Source of the DNA: UBA6019 sp035535055
GTDB lineage: Bacteria > Chloroflexota > Dormibacteria > Dormibacterales > Dormibacteraceae
DNA: 64,000 bases
Reading direction: 5' to 3'
NCBI GenBank assembly: GCA_035535055.1
Contig: DATLQT010000062.1
Span: forward strand, 1 to 64,000
In this document: positions 1 through 8,000 of the stretch, in pieces
Layout of the letters: each line of letters starts with the position of its first letter
Position numbering within the stretch: the first letter of the stretch is position 1
Program-made: the position numbers and the translations under genes
The notes under the pieces: model-generated
The model's input: only the letters and a program-made list of their open reading frames with translations
Databases searched by the model: none
What the model was told of the DNA's origin: nothing

Positions 1-756
1 GTCGCCGACAGCCAGAGGCACATGGGGTACAGCCGTGCGATGGAGGGTGTCGCCCACAGTCTCCGGCACCAGCTCGCGATCACCAAGGGGTACCTCGAAG
101 ACGTCCTCGAGTCGGCAATCACCGCCCAGGCCCGGGGCCGCGCACAGGCCGCCAAGTCGTCGACGGATGTCGCCCTGCAGATCCTCGATCGGCTCGCCGC
201 CGGGGCCAGCCCCAAGGTCGAAATAGCACGCGAACCGCTCGAGCTGAAAGAGATCGCGGCCGCCGCAGCGGAGCTTGTCCGCGGACGGGCAGATGCCCAG
301 GGCACAAGGATCGAGGTGACCGCCAAGCAGAGGCCGGTCCGGGTCAGCGCCGATCCGTTGCTGCTTCGCGACGTCGTCACCGAGCTCTGCATCAACGCTC
401 TGGACGCGACTCAAAAGGCCGGCAGCCTCCGGTTGACGGTGGGTAAGCGTCGAGGCGGTTGGGGAGCTCTCTCGGTGGCCGACTCAGGACCCGGCGTCAG
501 TGCCGCGCAAAGGGAGCACCTGTTTGAGCCGCACTTCACCACCAAGCCGGCGGGCACTGGAATGGGGCTCTTCACTGCCTTCGGTGTCGTCCACGAGCAC
601 CACGGGAAACTGGTCTACGAGGGCGGTCAGAAGCGGGGGGCGGTCTTCACCATCCTGATCCCGACCGTCGGCGCCTCAGACGAGGCGCCGGAACCGATAG
701 CCGTATCCGGAGACGGTCTGAATCCAGCGGTGCTCGCCGAGCGCCTTTCGCGCTGA
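1..756 (+). CDS. Sensor histidine kinase, C-terminal part (5' end outside window)
   Basis: The reading frame is open from the first base, so the first visible ATG at 22 is probably internal and the gene starts upstream. The visible part has a HisKA-like helix with phosphoacceptor His in AHSLRHQL, then a GHKL ATPase domain: N box INALDA, G1 box ADSGPG, G2 box GTGMGLF. It would autophosphorylate and pass phosphate to a response regulator. No sensor or membrane segment is visible. Its last 27 codons lie antisense to the end of the convergent OmpR-type gene, whose product could be its partner, though that is only inferred from position. Confidence 0.8.
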   Translation, partial: VADSQRHMGYSRAMEGVAHSLRHQLAITKGYLEDVLESAITAQARGRAQAAKSSTDVALQILDRLAAGASPKVEIAREPLELKEIAAAAAELVRGRADAQGTRIEVTAKQRPVRVSADPLLLRDVVTELCINALDATQKAGSLRLTVGKRRGGWGALSVADSGPGVSAAQREHLFEPHFTTKPAGTGMGLFTAFGVVHEHHGKLVYEGGQKRGAVFTILIPTVGASDEAPEPIAVSGDGLNPAVLAERLSR

Positions 757-1386
757 GTAGACGGCCTGGTCGACTGATCGCTCGAAGCCCTCGTAGTCGG
801 TGCTCCAAACGGTACGCAGGAGCTCTTCCCTTGTCATGACGGCGCCTTCCCGCTTGGCCAGCTGGTAGAGGACCAGGAGGGGCTTGCGGTCCATGTGGAT
901 CGGCCTGCCCTGGAGGGAGACCGTCCCCCGCCGCGCGTCAATAACCAGCGCGCCCTGCCGGACGGCCGCGTCGTCGGTTCGGTGGTCGCGGAGCGTCGCC
1001 TGCACCCGGGCGAGGAAGACGGCGCGGTCGACGCCCTTGGCAAGATAGTCCGAGGCGCCATGTTCCAGGCCACGCACCTGGTCGCTCGCCCCGTGCCTGG
1101 CGCCGGTCAGGATCAGGACCGGATTGGGCGTGCGGGCGCCGCCGTCGCGAAGCTGGTCCAGCATTTCGATGGCATCCATGTCGGGTAGCTCGAAGTCGAG
1201 GATGGTGAGGTCGGGCACCTCCTCCTGGGTGATCCGGATGCCGTCGGCGCCCGTGTGGGCGAGCAGCACGTGGTAGCCGGCCCGCTCGAGCAGACCCGAT
1301 GACAGTCGAGCCAGTTCCGGGTCGTCCTCGACCACCAGGATTCGCGCCGCCGCCTCCCCCACTGCGCGGAAACTATCACCTTTCAA
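676..1386 (-). CDS. OmpR-family response regulator
   Basis: The 236-residue protein has an N-terminal receiver domain with acidic pocket VVEDD, phosphoacceptor Asp64 (LTILDFELPD) and the conserved Lys in DYLAKG. A C-terminal winged-helix DNA-binding domain ends in SGYGYRFRRLV. It should be a phosphorylation-controlled transcription factor. The outermost start is TTG; a GTG 24 bases further in, just before the receiver fold, is a good alternative. Its 3' end overlaps the convergent kinase by 81 bp. It is divergent from the GAF-LuxR gene across a 67-bp gap. Confidence 0.85.
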   Translation of the reverse strand: MKGDSFRAVGEAAARILVVEDDPELARLSSGLLERAGYHVLLAHTGADGIRITQEEVPDLTILDFELPDMDAIEMLDQLRDGGARTPNPVLILTGARHGASDQVRGLEHGASDYLAKGVDRAVFLARVQATLRDHRTDDAAVRQGALVIDARRGTVSLQGRPIHMDRKPLLVLYQLAKREGAVMTREELLRTVWSTDYEGFERSVDQAVYSARKALGEHRWIQTVSGYGYRFRRLV

Positions 1387-1453
1387 ACGGATTTGATAAC
1401 TGTCTGAACTTGCCCTGAGGACCGCTGTCCCAGCCTCCTCGTACCTTCACGGC

Positions 1454-2122
1454 ATGAAGAGCAAGCCGCGGGTCCGGGATACCATCAAGCGCCTCGACTC
1501 CGCCCTCGCCATGGTGCGCCAGGACCGCTGGCAGCTGGCGGGGCTTCGCTCCGGCCGGCTGGTGGTACTTGCGGAGGCAAACAGTCCCCAGCCGGGTGCC
1601 CTGGAGCTGGCGGAGCGGCGTATCCAAGAACTCACTCCATTGGCACGACGTGCTCTTTACGAGCGTCGCGCGGTCTCCATCTCGACCATCCAGACCAGCC
1701 CGGTCGGTGGCGTCGAGGACTGGGAGCTGGATTGGCCCACGATTCTCTACGCACCGGTCGCAGATCCGGGCTTCCGGCCGGTGGGCCTCCTGATTCTCGG
1801 CGTTCGCGAGCCGCATTGGTACGAGGAGGAAGACGTCAACTACATCGCGGCGCTGGCGGCGACCCTGACCGGCTTCGTGACCGCCGCCACCGACCCGCTC
1901 CGGCCGCTCACCCGAAATGAGCGGATGGTCGCCTACCTCCTCAGCGAGGGACTCTCGAGCATCGAGGTGAGCCGGGCGCTGCGTATGGACAGATCCGAGG
2001 CGATGGATGCTATAGGCACCGTCCTACGCAAGCTCAAGCTTCGCTCCGCCGGTGAGGTTGCCGATGTACTCGAGGACCGCCGCGAGGCGTCGGCTCCGAT
2101 CAGCCTCGCCCTCAAGCCGTAG
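1454..2122 (+). CDS. GAF-like domain protein with C-terminal LuxR-type helix-turn-helix
   Basis: A 222-residue protein. Residues about 20-145 look like a GAF-type sensory fold (LYAPVADPGFRPVGLLILGV). Residues about 148-200 read as a LuxR/FixJ helix-turn-helix (LTRNERMVAYLLSEGLSS, then LRKLKLRS), a family that normally begins LTxRE. The fold assignment is inferred from pattern, and the ligand is unknown. It lies between an OmpR regulator and a NarL-type kinase and may belong to the same signalling cluster. No receiver domain is present. Confidence 0.65.
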   Translation: MKSKPRVRDTIKRLDSALAMVRQDRWQLAGLRSGRLVVLAEANSPQPGALELAERRIQELTPLARRALYERRAVSISTIQTSPVGGVEDWELDWPTILYAPVADPGFRPVGLLILGVREPHWYEEEDVNYIAALAATLTGFVTAATDPLRPLTRNERMVAYLLSEGLSSIEVSRALRMDRSEAMDAIGTVLRKLKLRSAGEVADVLEDRREASAPISLALKP

Positions 2123-2133
2123 GCGGTTTAGGT

Positions 2134-2919
2134 TTAGGGCCCTGGGCTGGGTCCGATCAGGACCACCGAGGTTCCGCGACCCGGGCTGCTGACCAGTTCG
2201 ATCCGACCGCCAATCCCGGCCGCCCGCTCACGCATCCCGACGAGTCCGAACCCATCGCCGTTCTGGTCGGCCATCCCCATCCCCCAATCACGAATCTCGA
2301 CGATGAAGGGCTGCTCGGCGAAATTGCAGGTCACCAGGCAGGTGCCGGATTGGGAGTGCCGGCGGACATTGCTGAGGGCTTCCCGAACGACCTGGAAGAC
2401 GACCTCCTGCTGGACGCGGGTGAGCTCCTTCTCGTCGCCTCGCACCTTGAGAAGCACGTCGAGGCCATGAAACCGCTGGTAGGCGTTGGCCATGTCGTTG
2501 AGGTCTCCGGCCAGGCCGGCCGGCCCAACCTCCCGCGTCCGCAGCGTGCGCAGCATCCCGCGCAGGTTGGAGAGGGACATCTCCAGGACCTCGTAGATGT
2601 TGCGGAGGACCTCCTCCCTCTGGCCGCGCTCCGCTTCGTTTTCGAAGTAGAACTTGAAGAGGGCGACCGACGCCGCCAGGTCCCCGCCGATGCTGTCGTG
2701 CAGCTCGCGGGCGACACGGGTCCGCTCACGTTCAAGGTCGGAACCGGATTCCAGGTGGCGGCCGGGATTGCCGGCGCCCTCCTCTCTGAGCGCCTCGAGA
2801 TCTCGGACCAGCCTGCTCGCCCAGACCAGTAGCTGGGTGCGCTGCGGCTCGGGCAGAGCGTCGATGGTGGCCCGGATCGACTCGTCGAGCTGGCCCTCGT
2901 CGGGTCGCGACTCGATCAT
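2134..2919 (-). CDS. NarL-type sensor histidine kinase (HisKA_3 / HATPase), soluble
   Basis: The 261-residue protein has a HisKA_3 dimerisation domain with phosphoacceptor His74 in ARELHDSIGGDL, then a GHKL ATPase domain (REALSNVRRHSQSG N box, IRDWGMGM, FGLVGMRERA). This is the kinase class that pairs with NarL/FixJ regulators. There is no transmembrane helix, so it is cytosolic. It is the last gene of the gyrB-plsX-fabF-gyrA run, 15 bp after a small membrane protein that might anchor or partner it. The nearest LuxR-type protein is the convergent GAF gene, which lacks a receiver domain. Confidence 0.85.
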   Translation of the reverse strand: MIESRPDEGQLDESIRATIDALPEPQRTQLLVWASRLVRDLEALREEGAGNPGRHLESGSDLERERTRVARELHDSIGGDLAASVALFKFYFENEAERGQREEVLRNIYEVLEMSLSNLRGMLRTLRTREVGPAGLAGDLNDMANAYQRFHGLDVLLKVRGDEKELTRVQQEVVFQVVREALSNVRRHSQSGTCLVTCNFAEQPFIVEIRDWGMGMADQNGDGFGLVGMRERAAGIGGRIELVSSPGRGTSVVLIGPSPGP

Positions 2920-2934
2920 CCGAACAGCTCGAGG

Positions 2935-3237
2935 TCAGCCCCGGCGAAGCCTTCGCCGGCGGCGATAAGAGGCAAGGAGGGCCAGCGAGACCGGATGCCC
3001 GAGCCATCTTTGCAGCCGTCGGTACGGACGCAAAAGCGCATGGGTCTCGGCGAGGGCCAGTGAGAGGGTCCGTAGATCATCGCGTGTAAGACGTGAGTAC
3101 TCGTCGTAGAGGAGCGTCAGATCGTCAAGGCGCTTTGTCAAGCACAAAAAACGCGGCAACAGCAGCAGCAAGGCTACCAACATCGCTGCCAGCCCGACGG
3201 CGACCATGTCGAGTCCGAGCCAGTCGAGCCAGCTCAA
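2935..3237 (-). CDS. Small single-pass membrane protein of unknown function
   Basis: One hundred residues. A hydrophobic helix at about 11-32 (VAVGLAAMLVALLLLLPRFL) is followed by a charged, probably helical region and an Arg-rich tail. The start is TTG six bases after the gyrA stop, with an internal ATG at codon 11 as alternative. Tight packing between gyrA and a histidine kinase supports a real, co-transcribed gene. I do not recognise the family. Confidence 0.6.
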   Translation of the reverse strand: MSWLDWLGLDMVAVGLAAMLVALLLLLPRFLCLTKRLDDLTLLYDEYSRLTRDDLRTLSLALAETHALLRPYRRLQRWLGHPVSLALLASYRRRRRLRRG

Positions 3238-3243
3238 GTCGAC

Positions 3244-5724
3244 CTATTCGGATTCGTCGTCGAGGCCGACCGGGGCTATCGCCACCACCTGGTCATCGGG
3301 CTGCAGCCGCATCACGATGACTCCCTGGGTCTGACGGCCGATCTGCCGGATGTCCTGCACCATGGTTCGCAGAACCATGCCGCTCGCGGTGATGAGCAGG
3401 ACCTCCTCCTCGGGGTCGGTCACCAACCGGAGGGCCGACAGTTGGCCCACCTTGGTCGTCACCTGGAGCGTGTAGACGCCCTGGCCGCTGCGGTGATGCT
3501 TGGGATACTCGGACACCGGTGTCCGCTTGCCGTAGCCGCGCTCGGTGACCACGAGGAGGTCGCCGTCTTCACCGTTTACGGCTGCCATGCCGGCGACCCG
3601 ATCGGCCTTGCCCAGCCGGATCCCGATGACGCCCTGGGTGTCTCGACCCGTCGCGCGCACCTCGGCCTCGCCGAAGCGGATCGCCTTACCCAGCCGCGTC
3701 GCGATGATCACGTCATCGCCGCCCGTGGTCGGCGCCACCCAGTTGAGCTCGTCTTCCTTTTGCAGGTTGATCGCGATCAGCCCGTTGCGGCGGACGTTCG
3801 CGTACTCCTTCATCGCCGTCTTCTTGATCTGTCCCTCGCTCGTGACCATGAGCATGAAGCGGGCGTCGGTCTCCTCCTCGGGGCGGACGAAGACGGCGCT
3901 GATCCGCTCTCCCGTCGCGATGTCGATCAGGTTGTTGATCGGGATGCCCTTGGCCTGCCGCTCGCGGTCCGGGATCTCGTGCACCCGGAGCTGGAACACC
4001 CGCCCGGACTGCGTGAAGAAGAGCATCGAGGCGTGCGTGTGGGTGATCAGGAGGTGTTCCGCGTAGTCCGACTCGCGGGTGCCGGTCGGAGCGTCGCCGG
4101 CCGCCTGCGGCTTGGCGCCCCGAAGGCCCACGCCGCCCCGCTTCTGCGACCGGAAGGTCCGCGAGGGCTGGCGCTTGATATAGCCGCGGTGGGTCAGGGT
4201 GACGACCACCTCCTCTTTGGGGATGAGGTCCTCGGCGGTCAGGTCGGTCGGCGACTCGGGCGAGATTTCTGACCTGCGATCGTCGCCGTACTTCTTGGCG
4301 AGGTCGTTCATCTCCTCCTGGATGAGCATCCGGACCTTCTGGTCGGAGGCCAGGATCGATTCCAGGTAGGCGATCAGCTTGATGATTTCCTCGTATTCGG
4401 TCTCGACCTTGTTGCGTTCGAGCTGGGTGAGGCGGCGCAGCGTCATGTCGAGGATCGCCTTGGCCTGCCTCTCGCTGAGGCCGAACTTCTCCTGCAGGGC
4501 GGTGCTCGCAGCCTCGCCGTCGGCGGCGGCGCGGATCGTCGCGATTACCTCGTCGAGGTGATCGAGGGCGATCTTGAAGCCCTCCAGGATGTGAGCGCGC
4601 TCCTGGGCCTGCTCGAGGTCGTAGCGCGTCCGCCGGAGGATCACGTTGCGGCGGTGGTCGATGAAGTGCTGGAGGACTTGCTTCAGGCCCAGGACGACGG
4701 GCCGGTTGTCGACCAGCGCCAGCATGATGACCCCGAACGTTTGCTGCAGCGACGTGTGCTTGTAGAGGTTGTTGAGGACGGTGAACGGGCGCGCGTCGCG
4801 CTTGAGCTCGATCACGATGCGCATGCCGTCGCGGTCCGATTCGTCGGTCAGGTCGGCGATCCCGTCGAGCTTGCGGTCGGAGACTAGCTCGGCGATCTTG
4901 GCCACGAGGTTGGCCTTGTTCACCGCGTAGGGCAGCTCGTAGATGATGATCCGCTCGCGGCCGTTGGCGGCCTCCTCGAAGCGGTGGCGGGCGCGGACGA
5001 TGATCCGCCCGTGGCCGGTGGCGTAGGCGGACTTGATCCCTTCGGTGCCCATGATCACGCCGCCGGTCGGGAAGTCGGGGCCCGTGATGAAGCTGTTCAG
5101 GTCCTCCGAGGTCGCATCGGGATTGTCGATCAGGTGGTTGACCCCGGCTGTCACCTCGCGCAGGTTGTGGGGCGGGATGTTGGTGGTCATGCCAACCGCG
5201 ATGCCGGTGGCGCCGTTGACCAGCAGGTTGGGGAGCCGCGCCGGAAGGACCAGGGGCTCGGTCTCGGTGCCGTCGTAGTTCTCACCGAAGTCGACGGTGT
5301 TCTTATTGATGTCGGCGAGCATCTCGTCCGAGATCCGTGCCAGCCTCGCCTCGGTGTAACGCATCGCGGCCGGCGGGTCGCCATCGACCGAGCCGAAGTT
5401 GCCCTGGCCGTCGACCAGCGGGTAGCGGAGTGAGAAGGGCTGGGCCATGCGCACCATCGCGTCATAGATGGAGGCGTCGCCGTGGGGGTGGTAGAGCTTC
5501 ATGACCTGGCCGACGAAGGCGGCGCACTTCTTGTAGCGGGAGCCGGCCGTGGCGCCCTCGCCGAACATCGCGTAGAGGATCCGGCGCTGGACGGGCTTCA
5601 ACCCGTCGCGGACGTCGGGTAGTGCGCGTGCGATGATGACCGACATCGCGTACTCCATGTAGGAGGTCTGCATCTCCTCCAGGAGCTGCTTTGGAAGGAT
5701 GGTCCCGATGTTGTCTTGTTCCAC
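3244..5724 (-). CDS. gyrA: DNA gyrase subunit A
   Basis: The 826-residue breakage-reunion subunit of DNA gyrase. It has the conserved N-terminal region LPDVRDGLKPVQRRILYAMF, catalytic Tyr123 in AAMRYTEARL and the GyrA box QKRGGVG before a six-bladed C-terminal DNA-wrapping domain. It negatively supercoils DNA with GyrB. The quinolone-contact Ser of E. coli (Ser83) is Ala84 here, while the acidic residue (Asp88) is kept. The start is GTG, because the in-frame ATG upstream is followed directly by TAA. That GTG lies inside a 16-bp parS-like site. fabF ends 31 bp upstream. Confidence 0.97.
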   Translation of the reverse strand: MEQDNIGTILPKQLLEEMQTSYMEYAMSVIIARALPDVRDGLKPVQRRILYAMFGEGATAGSRYKKCAAFVGQVMKLYHPHGDASIYDAMVRMAQPFSLRYPLVDGQGNFGSVDGDPPAAMRYTEARLARISDEMLADINKNTVDFGENYDGTETEPLVLPARLPNLLVNGATGIAVGMTTNIPPHNLREVTAGVNHLIDNPDATSEDLNSFITGPDFPTGGVIMGTEGIKSAYATGHGRIIVRARHRFEEAANGRERIIIYELPYAVNKANLVAKIAELVSDRKLDGIADLTDESDRDGMRIVIELKRDARPFTVLNNLYKHTSLQQTFGVIMLALVDNRPVVLGLKQVLQHFIDHRRNVILRRTRYDLEQAQERAHILEGFKIALDHLDEVIATIRAAADGEAASTALQEKFGLSERQAKAILDMTLRRLTQLERNKVETEYEEIIKLIAYLESILASDQKVRMLIQEEMNDLAKKYGDDRRSEISPESPTDLTAEDLIPKEEVVVTLTHRGYIKRQPSRTFRSQKRGGVGLRGAKPQAAGDAPTGTRESDYAEHLLITHTHASMLFFTQSGRVFQLRVHEIPDRERQAKGIPINNLIDIATGERISAVFVRPEEETDARFMLMVTSEGQIKKTAMKEYANVRRNGLIAINLQKEDELNWVAPTTGGDDVIIATRLGKAIRFGEAEVRATGRDTQGVIGIRLGKADRVAGMAAVNGEDGDLLVVTERGYGKRTPVSEYPKHHRSGQGVYTLQVTTKVGQLSALRLVTDPEEEVLLITASGMVLRTMVQDIRQIGRQTQGVIVMRLQPDDQVVAIAPVGLDDESE

Positions 5725-5732
5725 GTTTTACA
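5717..5732. promoter_or_regulatory. parS-like site (covers gyrA start)
   Basis: TGTTCCACGTTTTACA, a 16-mer with TGT/ACA ends and a central ACGT, identical to the site just after parB. It spans the GTG start codon of gyrA and part of the leader, so ParB binding here could influence gyrA expression. Assignment rests on recurrence of the motif near parB and the origin. Confidence 0.7.
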
Positions 5733-5755
5733 TTCCCTGTTTCTGAACTCGGCTT

Positions 5756-7003
5756 CTAGCCTTCGAACTTCCTGAAGACGGCGGTCGCGTTCTGGCCGCC
5801 GAATCCGAATCCGTTCGAAATAGCAATCCGCACCTCGTGCCTGCGCGCCTGGTTGGGCACGTAGTCGAGGTCGCAGTTGGGGTCGGGCGTCTGGTAGTTG
5901 ATGGTCGGGTGGATGATGCCGCGGGTGATGGTCAGGAGCACGGCGATCGCCTCCACGGCACCGGCGGCGCCGAGCAGATGGCCGATCATGGACTTGGTGG
6001 AGCTGATCGCGACCTTGTAGGCGTGCTTGCCGAGGGCCATCTTCAGCGCTTTCGTCTCGGCGGCATCGTTGAGCGGCGTCGAGGTGCCGTGAGCGTTGAC
6101 GTAGTCAACCTCTTCCGGTTGGATGCCGGCGTCATTGAACGCATTCGTCATGCATCGCGCAGGCCCCTGGCCGGTCTCGTCGGGGGCCACGGCGTGGAAG
6201 GCGTCGTCCGTCACCCCGAACCCGACCACCTCGCCGTAGATTCGCGCCCCGCGCCCACTGGCGTGCTCCAGTGATTCCAGGACGAGGACGCCGGCGCCCT
6301 CGCCGGGCACGAACCCGTCCCGGTCCTTGTCGAAGGGACGCGAGGCATGCTCGGGGTCGTCGTTACGTGTACTGAGCGCCCGGATGGCGTTGAAGGCGCC
6401 GATCCCGAAGGGGTTCAGGCTCGCCTCAGTCCCGCCCGCCAGCATCACGTCGGCGTCGCCGAATTCGATCGTGCGAGCCGCGGTGCCGATGCTCTGGGTT
6501 GAGGCCGCGCAGGCGGTCGTGATGGTCGAGTTGGGACCCTTCAGTCCAAAGCTCATTGCGATCTGCCCGGCGGCCATGTTGGGGATGATCATCGGCGCGA
6601 GCAGCGGGTTGTTGCGGCCGCCCGCGTAGAAGTTGTGGGCCCCTTCCGCCATCTCGGTGAAGCCCCCGATGCCGGTCCCCATCTCGACTCCGACCCGGAA
6701 GGCGTCCTCGGCGCCGAGGTCGAGCCCCGAGTCCTCGAGGGCGAGCTTGGCCGAAGCGACCGCGATCTGGGTGAAGCGCGCGTTGCGCTGGGCGACGCGC
6801 CGATCCATGTAGGCGGAAGGGTCGAACCCCTCGATGAGGCAGGCGAACTTGGTGCCCAGCCGTTCGGTCGGGTAGCGGTCGACCGTCCTGGCCGTCGAGC
6901 GGCCTTCGATCAGGCCGTGCCAGTAGTCCTCGAGGGTGGAGCCGAGCGGGTTGACGGTACCCATCCCGGTGACCACCACCCGCCGTCGAGTGCCGTCTCT
7001 CAT
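5756..7003 (-). CDS. fabF: Beta-ketoacyl-ACP synthase II
   Basis: The 415-residue condensing enzyme elongates acyl-ACP with malonyl-ACP in fatty acid synthesis. The Cys-His-His triad is visible as Cys165 (TTACAASTQS), His305 (NAHGTSTPLND) and His342 (IGHLLGAAGAVEA). The start is the ATG giving MRDGTRRRVVVTGMG, which overlaps the plsX stop as ATGA. The frame is open further upstream, but that part is low-complexity shadow over plsX. The gene sits between plsX and gyrA, with no acpP or fabD in the window. Confidence 0.96.
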   Translation of the reverse strand: MRDGTRRRVVVTGMGTVNPLGSTLEDYWHGLIEGRSTARTVDRYPTERLGTKFACLIEGFDPSAYMDRRVAQRNARFTQIAVASAKLALEDSGLDLGAEDAFRVGVEMGTGIGGFTEMAEGAHNFYAGGRNNPLLAPMIIPNMAAGQIAMSFGLKGPNSTITTACAASTQSIGTAARTIEFGDADVMLAGGTEASLNPFGIGAFNAIRALSTRNDDPEHASRPFDKDRDGFVPGEGAGVLVLESLEHASGRGARIYGEVVGFGVTDDAFHAVAPDETGQGPARCMTNAFNDAGIQPEEVDYVNAHGTSTPLNDAAETKALKMALGKHAYKVAISSTKSMIGHLLGAAGAVEAIAVLLTITRGIIHPTINYQTPDPNCDLDYVPNQARRHEVRIAISNGFGFGGQNATAVFRKFEG

Positions 7004-7986
7004 CCCTGCCCAACCGCCTCTTTGATCTTGCCGACGAGATCCTGCTCGGCGGCCTCCCGGGTGACGCGGATGGCGTTCTTCATCGCCCGAGCGTCGGACC
7101 GGCCGTGGGCGACGACGGCAACACCGTCGATGCCCAGAAGCGGCGCCCCGCCGAACTCCCGCCAATCGATCCTAGCCCGTATGCTCCGGACCCGTCCGCG
7201 GATGAGGAGACCGCCCAAGAGGCCCAGCGGCGACTTCGGCAGCTCGTCCCGGAGGGTGCGGAAGAGGAAGTCGGCGGTCGCCTCCATCATCTTGATGGCG
7301 ACGTTGCCCACGAAGCCGTCGGCGACCACCACGTCGGCCTTTCCGGCCAGCAGGTCCTTTCCCTCCACATTGCCGATGAAGTTGATGCCCTCGGTCCGCT
7401 CGAGCCTCGGGTAGACCTCGCGAATCAAAGCATCGCCCTTGGACGCCTCCTCGCCATTGGAGAGAAGCCCGACCCGAGGCTGCGCGCGGCCCAGCATCGA
7501 GCGGGCGTAGACGGTTCCCATCTGGGCCTGCTGAACCAGGAACTCAGGCCGGCTGTCGACGTTTGCGCCCACGTCAAGGAAGTAGGTGAAACCGGACGCG
7601 GTGGGCACGATCGTCCCCAGCGCGGGCCGCTCCACTCCCTTGATTCGCCCCTGGCCGAAGAGCGCGGCGGCCAGGATCGCACCGGAATTGCCGGCCGAGC
7701 ACCAGCCGTCGGCATCGCCGGCCTTGCAGAGGCGGGCGCAGACGCTCATCGAGTTGTCCCGCTTCTGGCGCACCGCCTGGGCGGGGTGATCGTCCATCGC
7801 GATCACCTCCGTCGCGGGCAGGAACTTGAGTGCCGGGTGCGGCGCCAGCAGCGGTCGCAGGTCCGCCTCCGCACCGACCACGGTCACCTCACAGCCATAC
7901 TCGGCGGCGGCCAAAGCCGCGCCGGAGACAATCTCCGCAGGCGCGTGGTCGCCCCCCATCCCGTCCACCGCGATCCGAATCGGCAC
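7000..7986 (-). CDS. plsX: Phosphate acyltransferase PlsX
   Basis: The 328-residue enzyme makes acyl-phosphate from acyl-ACP for phosphatidic acid synthesis. It begins with the family signature IRIAVDGMGGDHAPAEIV. I chose the GTG start just before it, 14 bp after the gyrB stop; the longer open frame runs antisense-like through gyrB and is rejected. No clear Shine-Dalgarno is seen, which fits translational coupling to gyrB. Its stop overlaps the fabF start by 4 bp. Confidence 0.93.
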   Translation of the reverse strand: MPIRIAVDGMGGDHAPAEIVSGAALAAAEYGCEVTVVGAEADLRPLLAPHPALKFLPATEVIAMDDHPAQAVRQKRDNSMSVCARLCKAGDADGWCSAGNSGAILAAALFGQGRIKGVERPALGTIVPTASGFTYFLDVGANVDSRPEFLVQQAQMGTVYARSMLGRAQPRVGLLSNGEEASKGDALIREVYPRLERTEGINFIGNVEGKDLLAGKADVVVADGFVGNVAIKMMEATADFLFRTLRDELPKSPLGLLGGLLIRGRVRSIRARIDWREFGGAPLLGIDGVAVVAHGRSDARAMKNAIRVTREAAEQDLVGKIKEAVGQG

Positions 7987-8000
7987 TGGCAGGGACGAGG

